64,000 nucleotides of DNA from Nocardia sp. (GCF_025465275.1 NZ_JAODNK010000062.1:81860-145859); one strand, 5' to 3'. Shown: positions 17,129-26,442, numbered from the stretch's first letter. Numbers and translations are program-made. Notes: generated by a model not told the origin, from the letters alone.

Positions 17129-18076
17129 GTGTACGGTGTCGAGGGACCAGCGCATTGCTGCGCGCCGAAGCGTGGGGCGTCTCTTGCACTGCCGATCTCG
17201 CCGTTGCCTCGGTCGGGATCGATCGGAGCCGAGGACATGGTTGTTGTCGCCGGCGGCGAATTCCTGATGGGAGGGCATGAGCCGGCGGGCTACGCGGCGG
17301 ACGGCGAGGGTCCGATCCGGGCTGTATCGCTGTCGCCGTTCCTGATCGATGCCTGCGCGGTGACCAATGATCAGTTCGGCCGGTTCGCCGCCGGTACCGG
17401 GTATCGCACCGAGGCCGAGCGGATCGGCTGGTCCTACGTGTTCGCGGGGTTCCTGCCTGCCGCGGTGCGCCGGATCGCCGCACGTCCGGAGAGTGCGCCC
17501 TGGTGGTGCGGGGTGGAGGGTGCGAGCTGGGAGCATCCGGAGGGGCCGGGCAGCGAGCTCGGCGCGCGTGGTGACCATCCAGTGGTGCACGTGTCATGGA
17601 ACGACGCGCAGGCGTACAGCGCCTGGGCGGGTAAGCGTCTGCCGACCGAAGCGGAATGGGAGTGCGCCGCCCGTGGTGGACTGGCCGGAGCCCGCTACCC
17701 GTGGGGTGACGAACTCGATCCCGACGGCGAGTACCGATGCAATATCTGGCGCGGCAGCTTCCCCGGCAAAAATACCGCGGCGGACGGCTATCGGGGGACC
17801 GCACCGGTAAATGCGTTCGCGCCCAATGGTTTTGGCCTGTACAACACCTGCGGCAATGTCTGGGAGTGGTGCGGCGACTGGTGGACCACGAGCCACGGGG
17901 CTGGTCAGCTCATCGACCCGCGTGGTCCGGAAACCGGCAGTAACAGGGTGATTCGCGGCGGCTCGCACATGTGCCACGACTCCTACTGCTTCCGCTACCG
18001 GGTCTCCGCGCGCTCGGCCAACACGCCGGACGCCGCCAGTGGCCACACTGGCTTTCGGTGCGCGAGGTCGCTGTGA
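17129..18076 (+). CDS. Formylglycine-generating enzyme (sulfatase-maturing, FGE/SUMF1)
   Basis: The 315-residue protein has the FGE-sulfatase domain from VVVAGGEFLMGG to the end, with PVVHVSWNDAQAYSAWAGKR, LPTEAEWECAARGG, GLYNTCGNVWEWCGDWW and the active-site segment GGSHMCHDSYCFRYRVSAR. The catalytic copper-binding cysteines are Cys282 and Cys287, with the same CHDSYC spacing as in characterised aerobic FGEs. It oxidises the Cys of a CxPSR motif to formylglycine. The sulfatase at 23479 carries such a motif and is the likely client. The GTG at 17129 follows AGGAGG. Confidence 0.93.
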   Translation: MYGVEGPAHCCAPKRGASLALPISPLPRSGSIGAEDMVVVAGGEFLMGGHEPAGYAADGEGPIRAVSLSPFLIDACAVTNDQFGRFAAGTGYRTEAERIGWSYVFAGFLPAAVRRIAARPESAPWWCGVEGASWEHPEGPGSELGARGDHPVVHVSWNDAQAYSAWAGKRLPTEAEWECAARGGLAGARYPWGDELDPDGEYRCNIWRGSFPGKNTAADGYRGTAPVNAFAPNGFGLYNTCGNVWEWCGDWWTTSHGAGQLIDPRGPETGSNRVIRGGSHMCHDSYCFRYRVSARSANTPDAASGHTGFRCARSL

Positions 18077-18138
18077 CAACCATGCGTCCGCATAGCAGCG
18101 CTGTAGGTTCTTGAGAACATAGAGCAGGAGGCGGACGA

Positions 18139-18179
18139 CCGTCGGCCGCACGGAGCGCAGGGCTTCGTGCGGCCGACGG
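18139..18179 (+). terminator. 14-bp-stem hairpin after the FGE gene
   Basis: CCGTCGGCCGCACG (18139-18152) pairs fully with CGTGCGGCCGACGG (18166-18179) across a 13-bp loop. It lies 63 bp after the FGE stop and before a convergent gene, so it may stop transcription from both sides. Confidence 0.75.
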
Positions 18180-18272
18180 GCTACCCGATAGCGATCGGCG
18201 GGCCGGCGATAGGGGTCTGGTCCAATGTCGCGTCGTGCCCGCGATCAGGGGGTGTCGTGCGTGCGGATCAGC

Positions 18273-18992
18273 TCACTTCGCCGGGGCCGGGGCCGGGGCC
18301 GGGGCGGGGGCCGGGCCATTGATTGTGAGGAAGTACTGCACGGCCGCCGCGATCGCGACCGGGGCCGAGATCAGTAGGCTGCCCGCAATGGTGCCCAGCG
18401 ATCCGAGTGCCATCATTCCGCCGATGCAGCCGAGGGCGGCCGCGGGAAGAAATCCGCCGAACAGCCCGATGATCGCGGCCGAGGCAACGGCGGCCCCGGC
18501 GATGCCGCCGAGCACGCACCCGACCGCCGCTCCGCCGATGGCGCCGACCGCGGTGCCGATGGTGCCGCCCATCTGCATGGTGGTGACCATTCGATTCCAG
18601 GCTGCTTGCTCGCGGTCGTAGGAGTTCTTCCAGGGCGCCTGGTCTTCGTACGGCAGCGCGATCGGCTGGTAGACCGCATGTTCGCGATCGAATTCCGGCG
18701 TGAGGGTCGCGGTGCGACCGGCGATGTCGGCGGCGATCGGAAACACGAAATCGTCTACGCGGAAGGACAATTCGGTGCCGGCGAGCACGGTCCCATCGGG
18801 GGCCTTGATGGTGAAGGTGCCATTGTCGGCCGCCATCGCTCCGCTGTCGGTCGCAATAGTCGTCGCCGTCGCACTGGTGTGGGTTGTGAAATTCACCGGC
18901 GCCGGGCCCGATTCGGGTGCGGCGACCGCTGGTGCGGCGGCCAGCGCGAGCGCTGTCGCCATCATCGCACCCGTGGTTGCGATCTTGTACAT
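18273..18992 (-). CDS. Secreted/membrane protein with glycine-zipper hydrophobic region
   Basis: The 239-residue protein has a signal peptide (MYKIATTGAMMATALALAAAPAVAA, cleavage near residue 25). A beta-rich region follows, with FTIKAPDGTVLAGTELSF and DDFVFPIAADIAGR. The C-terminal hydrophobic part is rich in Gly/Ala (GGTIGTAVGAIGGAAVGCVLG, IAGAAVASAAIIGLFGG), and the tail is of repeated Ala-Pro. The pattern is common among hypothetical envelope proteins of Nocardia and relatives, and the function is unknown. The ATG at 18992 follows GAGGAG by 5 bp, so the longer upstream frame is not used. Confidence 0.75.
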   Translation of the reverse strand: MYKIATTGAMMATALALAAAPAVAAPESGPAPVNFTTHTSATATTIATDSGAMAADNGTFTIKAPDGTVLAGTELSFRVDDFVFPIAADIAGRTATLTPEFDREHAVYQPIALPYEDQAPWKNSYDREQAAWNRMVTTMQMGGTIGTAVGAIGGAAVGCVLGGIAGAAVASAAIIGLFGGFLPAAALGCIGGMMALGSLGTIAGSLLISAPVAIAAAVQYFLTINGPAPAPAPAPAPAK

Positions 18993-19779
18993 GTGTGCTC
19001 CTCGGTGTCGGTCGTCCCCTGAATCGGGAGAGCCGTGATCGGGATCCAGACCGAAATAAATTGCGGGCCTGGGAGTTTCGAGATGACGATGGGGGTGGAG
19101 CGTTCTGCGCGGGGGTTGTGCCGAGACCGGGCACGATCTCGAGGGGGCCGACGGGTCCTGATGGCCCTCGTGAAACCGGCAGGATGCGGCCCCGCTGATG
19201 TGTTCGAGATGGCTCAGCAACCATCGTGGTCCAGTGATTAAATGCGACCGAGATCACAAAGATCCAATACAAAATCTGATGATGGCGAAAGCCGTTGCCT
19301 ATACGTCTGGCAGCGCGATGCCGACGCCGGTCTCCACGTCTCGAATCGGAGTTGGGGGCGCCTACCAGGGTGTGTGAGCGCAGACCTCTGTGTCTCGGTT
19401 GTAGAGATACAAGGCCGACACACTAGATGCTTATGTATATAGAGAATGCTGAGTAGCTCGTGGCAAAGCCGCACCGTGTGGGATATGTGAGCAGTTCGTT
19501 GACATGTTCTAGATTCGATGCCATTCTCAAGGTGTGTTCCTCAGAGCATCGAAGGTATGTTCCTGGGATGCTATGAAAGATGTCGCCTGCAGGACAGTGG
19601 CCTGACCGCCGCCGACTTCCTCTCGTGATCCGAGCGTGAGCACGATGGCAGCGCCGTGGATCCGCCGCCGACCCAGGCGCTCGGCGTTCGCCGGGAGTCG
19701 TCCGCCCCCGTTCCGGACTATGTTGCCACGCCAAATTGCTTCCAGCTCAGTACATTCCGTCGTCCGAAAGTCGCATCAT
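18993..19779. other. 787-bp intergenic region upstream of the GH3 gene
   Basis: No gene is supported. Short frames here lack ribosome-binding sites and domains. The region holds the promoter of the secreted-protein gene on the left and, at 19421-19444, the operator-like sequence of the sulfatase module. The region 19400-19560 is markedly more AT-rich than its surroundings. Confidence 0.5.
19421..19444 (+). promoter_or_regulatory. AT-rich operator-like sequence upstream of the GH3 gene
   Basis: The 24 bp begin CACTAGATG and end GTATATAGAG. They share 15 of 24 positions with 17076-17099, including both ends (CACTA and ATATAG). The site lies 336 bp before the GH3 start codon, which is far for a simple repressor site. 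A promoter here would imply a long leader. Confidence 0.45.
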
Positions 19780-22224
19780 ATGGATAATCGAGATCACGCC
19801 ACCGTTGTCGAATCGGCTCTCGCCCGCCTGGACCTGGATGCCAAGACCAGGCTGCTGGCAGGTCAGGACGTGTGGTCGCTGCCCGCGCTGCCCGAGATCG
19901 GCCTGCAGTCGCTGGTCATGTCGGACGGCCCGGTAGGTGTCCGCGGCCCCGCGTGGAATGCCGCGGACCCGGCGCTGACGTTGCCGAGTCCGACCGCGCT
20001 CGCCGCGACCTGGGATACCGGCCTCGCTCGGCGCACCGGCCGGGTGCTGGCGCAGGAGTCCCGCCGCAAGGGCGTCCACCTGCTGCTCGCGCCGACGGTC
20101 AACCTGCACCGATCTCCGCTGGGCGGAAGGCATTTCGAGTCCTACTCGGAGGATCCGCTGCTCACCGCGCGAATCGGCGGGAGCTATGTGGGTGGTGTGC
20201 AGGACGGCGGCGTCGGCGCGACCGTGAAGCATTTCGTCGCCAACGACGCGGAGACCGAGCGGTTCACCGTCGACAATCGCATTGATGAGCGGACGCTGCG
20301 GGAGCTCTACCTCGCCCCTTTCGAGGACATCATCGCTGCCGCGCGACCGTGGGCGATCATGTCGGCGTACAACCGGGTCAACGGCGTGACCATGACCGAA
20401 CACCGGGACCTACAGGTCGGCGTGCTGCGCGGGGAATGGAATTTCGACGGCGTCGTGATCTCGGACTGGCTTGCCGCCCGCAACACCGTCGGCGCGATCA
20501 CCGGTGGCCTCGATATCGCCATGCCGGGGCCGACGACGATCTACGGACCCGCACTCGCGGCGGCAGTGCGAGCCGGAAAGGTGGAGGAAGCCCTCGTGGA
20601 CAACGCGGCGCGGCGGGTGCTGTTGCTCGCCGCCCGGGCTGGTCTGCTGGCCGGCGCCGAGCCCGCGGTGCCCGCGTCCGCGCTGCCCGCACCGATCGAC
20701 GGACGCGCCCTCGCGCGTGAGATCGCCGCCCGGTCGTTCGTGCTGTTGCGCAACGAGGGCGGGGTGCTTCCGCTGGATCCGGTGCCGGGAAGCATCGCGT
20801 TGATCGGTGCGGCGGCGCGGGAGGCCCGCATTCTCGGCGGCGGTTCGGCCACCGTATTCCCGGAACGTATTGTGTCTCCGCTCGACGGATTGCGAGATGC
20901 GTTGTCCGGTAACACATCACTGGTCTATGAGCGGGGCGCCGATCCCGGTGACGGGCTCGGGGTCGCGGGTGTGGATTTTGTCCTGCGCACTGTCCTGCGC
21001 GATGAATGCGGCACCATCCTGGCCGATGAACCGGCCCAGCGCGGTGGCGAGATCCGCTGGCTGGCCGATGGGTTGCCCGGTGGGGTCGACTACGCGAAGC
21101 TCGCCTCGGTCGAAATCATCGGAATCTTCACCCCGCGCCGCAGTGGCGCGCACAGCTTCGGCACCAAGGGCGCGGGCGGGTTCCGCCTCATCGTCGATGG
21201 GGTCACTCTGCTCGATGATGTCGAGAGTCCGGCGCTCGTCGACCCGATCGACGCCATTACCGGGAGGTCCGTGCCGCGCGGACAGGTCGAGCTGGTGGCG
21301 GATCGGCCGGTGCTGGTCAGACTGTTGGCGTCCGCGCCCAGGCTCGAATTCGGCGCGTTGCGTGGTGTCAGTTTCGGCCTGACCCATCGTGATCCGGTGG
21401 TCGACGACGATCAGCGGCTCGACGCGGCCGTGGCCGCCGCCGCGGCGGCTGATGTCGCGGTCGTGGTGGTGTCGACCACCGAGTTCGTGGAGAGCGAGGG
21501 CTTCGATCGCACCGACCTGCGCCTGCCCGGTCGCCAAGACGAGCTGGTCCGGCGGGTCGCAGCGGTGAACCCGCGCACCGTCGTTGTGGTCAATGCCGGA
21601 TCCCCGGTGGAAATGCCTTGGCGTACCGAGGTTTCCGCAATCCTGCTGACCTGGTTCCCGGGGCAGGAGGCCGGTGCCGCGCTGGCGGATGTGCTGCTCG
21701 GCGTGGCGGAACCGGGCGGCCGGCTGCCGACCACCTGGCCCGCGCGGCTGGCCGACGCGCCGGTCACCGAGGTGGTTCCCGACCACGGTGTGCTCGAGTA
21801 CTCCGAGGGCCCGCACATCGGATATCGCGCGTGGCAGCGGCACGATATCTCGCCCGCCTACCCCTTCGGGCACGGCCTCGGCTACACCGAGTGGGATTAC
21901 GAGTCGATCGAATCGGCTGCCGGTACGGTAAATGTCCGGGTGCGTAATATCGGTAGCCGTCCAGGCCGTGAGATCGTCCAGGTGTACGCCGCCTCGGCGG
22001 ATGAAGATCCGGCCCGCCCTGACCGGTGGCTCGCCGGATTCGCGACGGTCGACGCCGCACCCGGTGAATCCGTGGAAGTGCCGATCGCGCTGCCGGAGCG
22101 CACTTTTCAACGCTGGGACGAGCACACCGGCAAGTGGGCGACTGTCCCCGGGCGCTACGAGTTGCACGCCGGACGCCACAGCGACGCGTCCGAACTTTCC
22201 GTCCCACTGCACATTACGGCCTGA
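19780..22224 (+). CDS. GH3-family beta-glycosidase with inserted PA14 domain
   Basis: The 814-residue protein has the GH3 (alpha/beta) barrel with SDGPVGVRGPAWN, VKHFVANDAETERF (Lys-His substrate contacts) and the nucleophile Asp229 in GVVISDW. The second GH3 domain begins with FVLLRNEGGVLPLDP and is interrupted by a PA14 carbohydrate-binding domain at about 400-545. A fibronectin III-like domain ends the protein. It should cleave beta-glycosides. No signal peptide is seen, so it acts inside the cell. It is first in a probable operon with the orphan sulfatase-tail protein, PadR, sulfatase and MFS transporter. The ATG at 19780 begins the conserved N-terminus. Confidence 0.92.
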   Translation: MDNRDHATVVESALARLDLDAKTRLLAGQDVWSLPALPEIGLQSLVMSDGPVGVRGPAWNAADPALTLPSPTALAATWDTGLARRTGRVLAQESRRKGVHLLLAPTVNLHRSPLGGRHFESYSEDPLLTARIGGSYVGGVQDGGVGATVKHFVANDAETERFTVDNRIDERTLRELYLAPFEDIIAAARPWAIMSAYNRVNGVTMTEHRDLQVGVLRGEWNFDGVVISDWLAARNTVGAITGGLDIAMPGPTTIYGPALAAAVRAGKVEEALVDNAARRVLLLAARAGLLAGAEPAVPASALPAPIDGRALAREIAARSFVLLRNEGGVLPLDPVPGSIALIGAAAREARILGGGSATVFPERIVSPLDGLRDALSGNTSLVYERGADPGDGLGVAGVDFVLRTVLRDECGTILADEPAQRGGEIRWLADGLPGGVDYAKLASVEIIGIFTPRRSGAHSFGTKGAGGFRLIVDGVTLLDDVESPALVDPIDAITGRSVPRGQVELVADRPVLVRLLASAPRLEFGALRGVSFGLTHRDPVVDDDQRLDAAVAAAAAADVAVVVVSTTEFVESEGFDRTDLRLPGRQDELVRRVAAVNPRTVVVVNAGSPVEMPWRTEVSAILLTWFPGQEAGAALADVLLGVAEPGGRLPTTWPARLADAPVTEVVPDHGVLEYSEGPHIGYRAWQRHDISPAYPFGHGLGYTEWDYESIESAAGTVNVRVRNIGSRPGREIVQVYAASADEDPARPDRWLAGFATVDAAPGESVEVPIALPERTFQRWDEHTGKWATVPGRYELHAGRHSDASELSVPLHITA

Positions 22225-22237
22225 GGGGGACACTCCG

Positions 22238-22846
22238 ATGCGCGCGATCATGGTGATGTTCTACCGAGCCGTTCTCGTTCACCAAGGGGTTCGCACCATT
22301 CGGGTTCCGGGTCGCACTCTGCTCGATGCCTACCAGTTCGGCACGCTGCTGTTCGATCTGGAAGTCGATCCCGCGCAACAGCATCCGATCCAGGATGACG
22401 AGGTCGAACTGCGGATGATGACGCATCTGGTCGAGCTGATGCGCGAAAGTGACGCCCCCGTCAGCCAATACGAATGCCTCGGTCTGCCCGCCCGCGGTCC
22501 GGTCACCGCGGCGCAGCTGCAGGTGCGGGCTCAGACTACCCAGGCGGCTCGCTCGACCGAACCGCAGCCGCGGCCGGAGGAATTCCCCGAGGGGCGGCTG
22601 TCGGTGCGAACATCGATTCACGAGTTGCTGGGCGATCGGACAGCCTGTGAGATTCTACGCCGCCACGTGCCGATCATCGCGCATTCCGAGGTCCTGCAGG
22701 CGGTCGGAACGGCGTCGCTGCTGGACCTGGCGGCGGTGTCCCGTGGCGCCATGCCCCTCGAGAAGCTCCGTGCAATAGCCACTGAACTCGCTGATGTTCT
22801 TGCCACAGAGACGAATTCCGCATCAACTACCGACTCACGGATATAG
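22238..22846 (+). CDS. Orphan protein resembling a sulfatase C-terminal tail plus a helical domain
   Basis: The 202-residue protein starts at the ATG 13 bp after the GH3 stop, behind GAGGGGG. Residues 20-90 look like the C-terminal end of type I sulfatases: VRTIRVPGRTLLDAYQFGTL, then LLFDLEVDPAQQHPI and ESDAPVSQYECLGLP. No catalytic domain precedes it, and the CxPSR motif is absent. The last 70 residues (SVRTSIHELLGDRTACEILR, then LDLAAVSRGAMPLEKL) resemble a helical domain at the end of some actinomycete glycosidases. It may be an accessory subunit, or a surviving piece of a larger gene with a new start. The family resemblance is from memory, not a search. Confidence 0.6.
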   Translation: MRAIMVMFYRAVLVHQGVRTIRVPGRTLLDAYQFGTLLFDLEVDPAQQHPIQDDEVELRMMTHLVELMRESDAPVSQYECLGLPARGPVTAAQLQVRAQTTQAARSTEPQPRPEEFPEGRLSVRTSIHELLGDRTACEILRRHVPIIAHSEVLQAVGTASLLDLAAVSRGAMPLEKLRAIATELADVLATETNSASTTDSRI

Positions 22847-22853
22847 GGGCCTC

Positions 22854-23420
22854 ATGCAGCTCGACTATGTGATCCTCGGCGCGCTTTCCTTCGGCCGCTG
22901 CTCCGGATACGACCTGCGTCGGATGATGGAGGGTGGGGGCCGCTATCTCGGTTACGGCGTGCAGTTGCCGCAGATCTACCGCCGCCTCGGCGTGCTGGTC
23001 GAGCGCGGGCTGGTCCACTTCGAGGTCGATCAGCGTGCGGGTGGGCCCGACGCGAAGGTCTACTCGATGACCGAGGCCGGTCGGCAGGCGCTGCTGGAAT
23101 GGGCGCGCTCGCCGTTCGAGCCGACGCCCCGGCCGATGGACTCCGATTTCAAACTGCGGTTCTTCTTCGCCGGACAGCTCGGTCGCGATATCGCGATCGA
23201 CATTGTGCGCACCGAATTGGAGTACCGGTTGGAGCATGACCGTGGTTCGGCAGAGCCGCCGATCCCGCGTACCTACGATCCGCAGATTCCGGAGCTCGAC
23301 CCGGATTGGGCCCGCCACATCCACACCATGGCCCACGAGCAGGGCTATGCCTCCACCGCGGCCTACATCGCCTGGTTGCAACTCACGCTGGTCCGGCTGG
23401 AGTCCGGCCGCACCTGCTGA
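22854..23420 (+). CDS. PadR-family transcriptional regulator
   Basis: The 188-residue protein has the PadR winged helix (LDYVILGALSFGRCSGYDLRR, QLPQIYRRLGVLVERGLVHF, then VYSMTEAGRQALLEW at residues 60-80). A C-terminal dimerisation domain of helices follows (LEYRLEHDRGS, then AYIAWLQLTLVRLES). PadR proteins are mostly repressors released by small ligands. Lying in the middle of the GH3-sulfatase-MFS operon, it is the natural candidate for the operators at 17076 and 19421. The start lies 7 bp after the preceding stop. Confidence 0.88.
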   Translation: MQLDYVILGALSFGRCSGYDLRRMMEGGGRYLGYGVQLPQIYRRLGVLVERGLVHFEVDQRAGGPDAKVYSMTEAGRQALLEWARSPFEPTPRPMDSDFKLRFFFAGQLGRDIAIDIVRTELEYRLEHDRGSAEPPIPRTYDPQIPELDPDWARHIHTMAHEQGYASTAAYIAWLQLTLVRLESGRTC

Positions 23421-23478
23421 TCACGCGCGCCCTCCGGGGCGTTCGATTCACCTCACCTACGCCCCCGGGAGTTTTGTC

Positions 23479-25041
23479 ATGCGCATTATCTATGTCGACG
23501 TCGACACGCTGCGCGCCGATCACACCACCCCCTACGGCTATCACCGTCCGACCACACCGCATCTGCAACGGCTGGCGGACAAGTCGGTGGTCTTCGATCG
23601 CTACTACTGCTCGGACTCCCCGTGCATGCCCTCGCGCACCGCGCTCACCAGTGGCCAATTCGGCATCACCAACGGCGTCATCGGGCATTTCGGCCCGGCT
23701 GCCCAGTTCCGGCTCGACGCGGGCCACGCCCCGGAGCCGGACCGGCCCCTACTCGGGCAGGCGCTGCAATTCGGCGGCTACTACACCGCCGCGGTCTCGG
23801 TCTTCGCCGAACGGCATCGCGCCTACTATTTCCACGGCAATTTCCGGGAATCCATTCGGGCGACCGCCAATTGGGGCGACGAGGATGCCGCAGATGTCAA
23901 TCGCGCCGCGATCGATTGGATCCGCCGGCACGCCGAGGAAGACAACTGGTATCTGCACCTGACCTATTGGGAACCGCACACCAATTACATCCAGCCGGTC
24001 GAATGGACCGAGCGCATGGCCGAATCCGGTCCCGTACAGGAGTGGCCGGACGCCGCCACGATCGCCGAGCACGCCGAAATCTACGGTCCGCGCAGCGCAT
24101 TGGATCTGAATTACACCGTGATGGGGTCCGGTAAATCGCCGGTGCCGCACAATATGCCCGACGCGATCACCGGCCGTGCCGATTTCGAGCACCTCATCAA
24201 CGGCTTCGACGGGTCCATCGCCTACTGGGACCACCACTTCGGCCAGCTGATGGCGGCGCTCGAGGAGCTGGGCATCGCAGGGGACACGGCGGTGATCGTC
24301 AGCGCCGACCACGGAGAATCCCTGGGGGAGAACGGTTCCTACGCCGAGCACGGGCTGGCCAACGAGCCGACGCACCGGCTGCCCCTGGTGTTCTACTGGC
24401 CCGGTCTCACCGACGAACTGCCCGACGAGGCCCGCCACAGCGACGCACTGCTGTACAACATCGACTTCGCACCGACCCTGTGCGAGCTGCTCGGCCTCCG
24501 AATTCCGGACGGCTGGCAGGGCGAATCGTTTGCGGCCGCGGTGCGCGGCGAAACGTTGGATTCCCGTGAGTATCTCGTCTTCGGGCACGGCGCGCACACC
24601 TATCAGCGTGCGGTGCGCACCCGCGATCACCTCTACATTCGCACCTATCATCCCGGTTGCTTCCGCACGGAGTGGGAGCAGCTCTACGACGTCACCGCCG
24701 ATCCCTATCTGACGACCGATCTGCTCGACCGGGAACCTGAACTGGCCACCGAGATGCGCGCCAAACTCGCGCAATGGTGGCACACCTACGCCGGACGTCC
24801 GGGGGCACTGCCGGATCCGATGCAGACCACCCTGCAAACCGGTCCGACCTATTACAACGATCCCGTCCGCTATGCCCGGCACCTGCGTGACACCGGCCGG
24901 GCGCATCTCGCACAGGACCTGGAGCAGCGGCTGGCGACGCTGAGCATCCCGGTCTCCTGGCAGCCCGCGGACCGCCCTCGCACCGAAGCGCTGCGTGCGC
25001 GGTGGATGCAGGTGCTTTCCGAAGGCGCACAACAGCACTGA
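23479..25041 (+). CDS. Type I (formylglycine-dependent) sulfatase
   Basis: The 520-residue protein has the sulfatase signature CMPSRTALTSG with Cys49, the residue converted to formylglycine. The metal-binding segments are YVDVDTLRADHTTPYG at the N-terminus and VSADHGESLGENG. There is no signal peptide, so the protein is cytoplasmic, which fits the cytoplasmic FGE encoded at 17129. It would hydrolyse a sulfate ester. The ATG at 23479 follows GGGAG. The substrate is unknown, but the adjacent MFS transporter and GH3 enzyme suggest a sulfated glycoside or sugar. Confidence 0.92.
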   Translation: MRIIYVDVDTLRADHTTPYGYHRPTTPHLQRLADKSVVFDRYYCSDSPCMPSRTALTSGQFGITNGVIGHFGPAAQFRLDAGHAPEPDRPLLGQALQFGGYYTAAVSVFAERHRAYYFHGNFRESIRATANWGDEDAADVNRAAIDWIRRHAEEDNWYLHLTYWEPHTNYIQPVEWTERMAESGPVQEWPDAATIAEHAEIYGPRSALDLNYTVMGSGKSPVPHNMPDAITGRADFEHLINGFDGSIAYWDHHFGQLMAALEELGIAGDTAVIVSADHGESLGENGSYAEHGLANEPTHRLPLVFYWPGLTDELPDEARHSDALLYNIDFAPTLCELLGLRIPDGWQGESFAAAVRGETLDSREYLVFGHGAHTYQRAVRTRDHLYIRTYHPGCFRTEWEQLYDVTADPYLTTDLLDREPELATEMRAKLAQWWHTYAGRPGALPDPMQTTLQTGPTYYNDPVRYARHLRDTGRAHLAQDLEQRLATLSIPVSWQPADRPRTEALRARWMQVLSEGAQQH

Positions 25042-25128
25042 TCGATCGCCGCCGCACCGCCGCACGAGTCCACCCTCGACCGGCGGTGCACAACCATACC
25101 CTTTTGCTTCGACGAGGAAGTCATCGCG

Positions 25129-26442
25129 ATGTCCAAGCCCGTACTGCCGCCCGGTACCGAACTCCCCGCCGCGCCAAAGGCCAAGGGGTGGCGGCAATTA
25201 GCGCTGCTGAGCGGCCTGCTCAGCATGGACAGCAGCGAGGCCGCGGTGGTGTCGACGCTTTTTCCGGCGTTGCGATCGGCGCTGGGTCTACCGCTGTCGG
25301 CGCTGGGCGTCCTGGTGGCGGTCTCGAAGGTCATCTGGATGATCTGCGGGCCGATCTGGGTGTTGGTCGCACAGCGCATCGGCCGTAAGAAGGTCCTGGT
25401 GGTGTTCTGCGGAGTGTGGGGTCTGTGGTCGTGCGCGGCCGGGCTGGCACAGAACTTCGCACAGCTGCTGGTGCTGTACGCCATCGCGGCGGTCGGTTAT
25501 GCCGCGGGCGGGCCACTGGTCAACGGCATTCTCGCCGATCTGTTCGACGAGTCCCGCCGGGGTCGCGCCGCCGGATGGCTCTATGGCGGCACCGCGTTGA
25601 TCGGCGCGGTGCTGGGTCCGCTGTTCGGTCAGCTCTCGCGGGTCCCGGATGGTTGGCGCTACGGATTCTTCGCTTCGGGGACGATCACCGTGATATTTGG
25701 GTTGATCGTCTGGCGGTTCTTCGAGGAACCGGCCGTCGGCGCGGCCGAATCGGAGGCCGCCGTCGCCCCCCGGCAGGCGCTGAACTGGTCCGATGTGCGT
25801 GGGCTGCTCGCCGGACGTACCCTGCGGCTGATCCTCGTGCAGCGCCTGGCGAGCACGCAGCTGGCAATGACCAGTTTCGGCGTGGTCTACCTGGTCGACG
25901 TGCGGCACTTCAGCACCGCCACTGCCTCGATCGTGCTCCCGTTCGCCCTGCTGACCTATGTGCTGGGCACGATAATCGGCGGATTCGTCTCCGACCGGGT
26001 GCAGCGCTGGCTCCCGCGTGCCGGGCGGCTGGGCGTCTGGCAGACCTCGGTCCTGGGCTGGGGCCTCGCCGCTGGCGCAGCCACGCAGATCGGCTGGTCC
26101 TCGATTTGGGTCTACGCGGCCATCTTCTCGGTGCTCGGCCTCCTACAGGGCTTCGTGCCGGGCACCAACCGCCCGATCGTGATGGCAGTGACCAGACCCG
26201 AATTACGCGGCGCCGCCTTCTCTTTGATGATCAGCGCCGAGTCGCTGGGCTGGGCGCTGAGCACCCTGCTGATCGGCTTTCTCGGTGATCGCATCGGATT
26301 GCAGACCACCTTCCTGTGGCTGATAGTGGTGCTGAACATTGTCAACGGCATATTCATGACCGTCATGTACCGGCCTTACCTGCGGGAATCCTCGGCTCTG
26401 CGCGCCGCCCACTCTGTCGAACGGCTCGCACCCCGGAGCTGA
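25129..26442 (+). CDS. MFS transporter of the sulfatase module
   Basis: The 437-residue membrane protein has 12 predicted helices. It has an MFS loop-2/3 segment after the second helix (ICGPIWVLVAQRIGRKK) and a second-half equivalent (IIGGFVSDRVQRW). It follows the sulfatase by 87 bp on the same strand and is probably the importer for the substrate. Its C-terminal segment (GDRIGLQTTFLWLIVVLNIV, then YRPYLRE) closely resembles the truncated fragment at 39286, so a paralogue once existed inside the same island. A bidirectional terminator follows. Confidence 0.88.
   Translation: MSKPVLPPGTELPAAPKAKGWRQLALLSGLLSMDSSEAAVVSTLFPALRSALGLPLSALGVLVAVSKVIWMICGPIWVLVAQRIGRKKVLVVFCGVWGLWSCAAGLAQNFAQLLVLYAIAAVGYAAGGPLVNGILADLFDESRRGRAAGWLYGGTALIGAVLGPLFGQLSRVPDGWRYGFFASGTITVIFGLIVWRFFEEPAVGAAESEAAVAPRQALNWSDVRGLLAGRTLRLILVQRLASTQLAMTSFGVVYLVDVRHFSTATASIVLPFALLTYVLGTIIGGFVSDRVQRWLPRAGRLGVWQTSVLGWGLAAGAATQIGWSSIWVYAAIFSVLGLLQGFVPGTNRPIVMAVTRPELRGAAFSLMISAESLGWALSTLLIGFLGDRIGLQTTFLWLIVVLNIVNGIFMTVMYRPYLRESSALRAAHSVERLAPRS

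Noticed and set aside
20917..22251. 444-codon minus-strand frame opposite the GH3 gene
   Set aside because: Antisense shadow; no domain and no ribosome-binding site.
23749..25197. 482-codon minus-strand frame opposite the sulfatase
   Set aside because: Shadow of the sulfatase gene, which carries the catalytic signature; the antisense frame has none.
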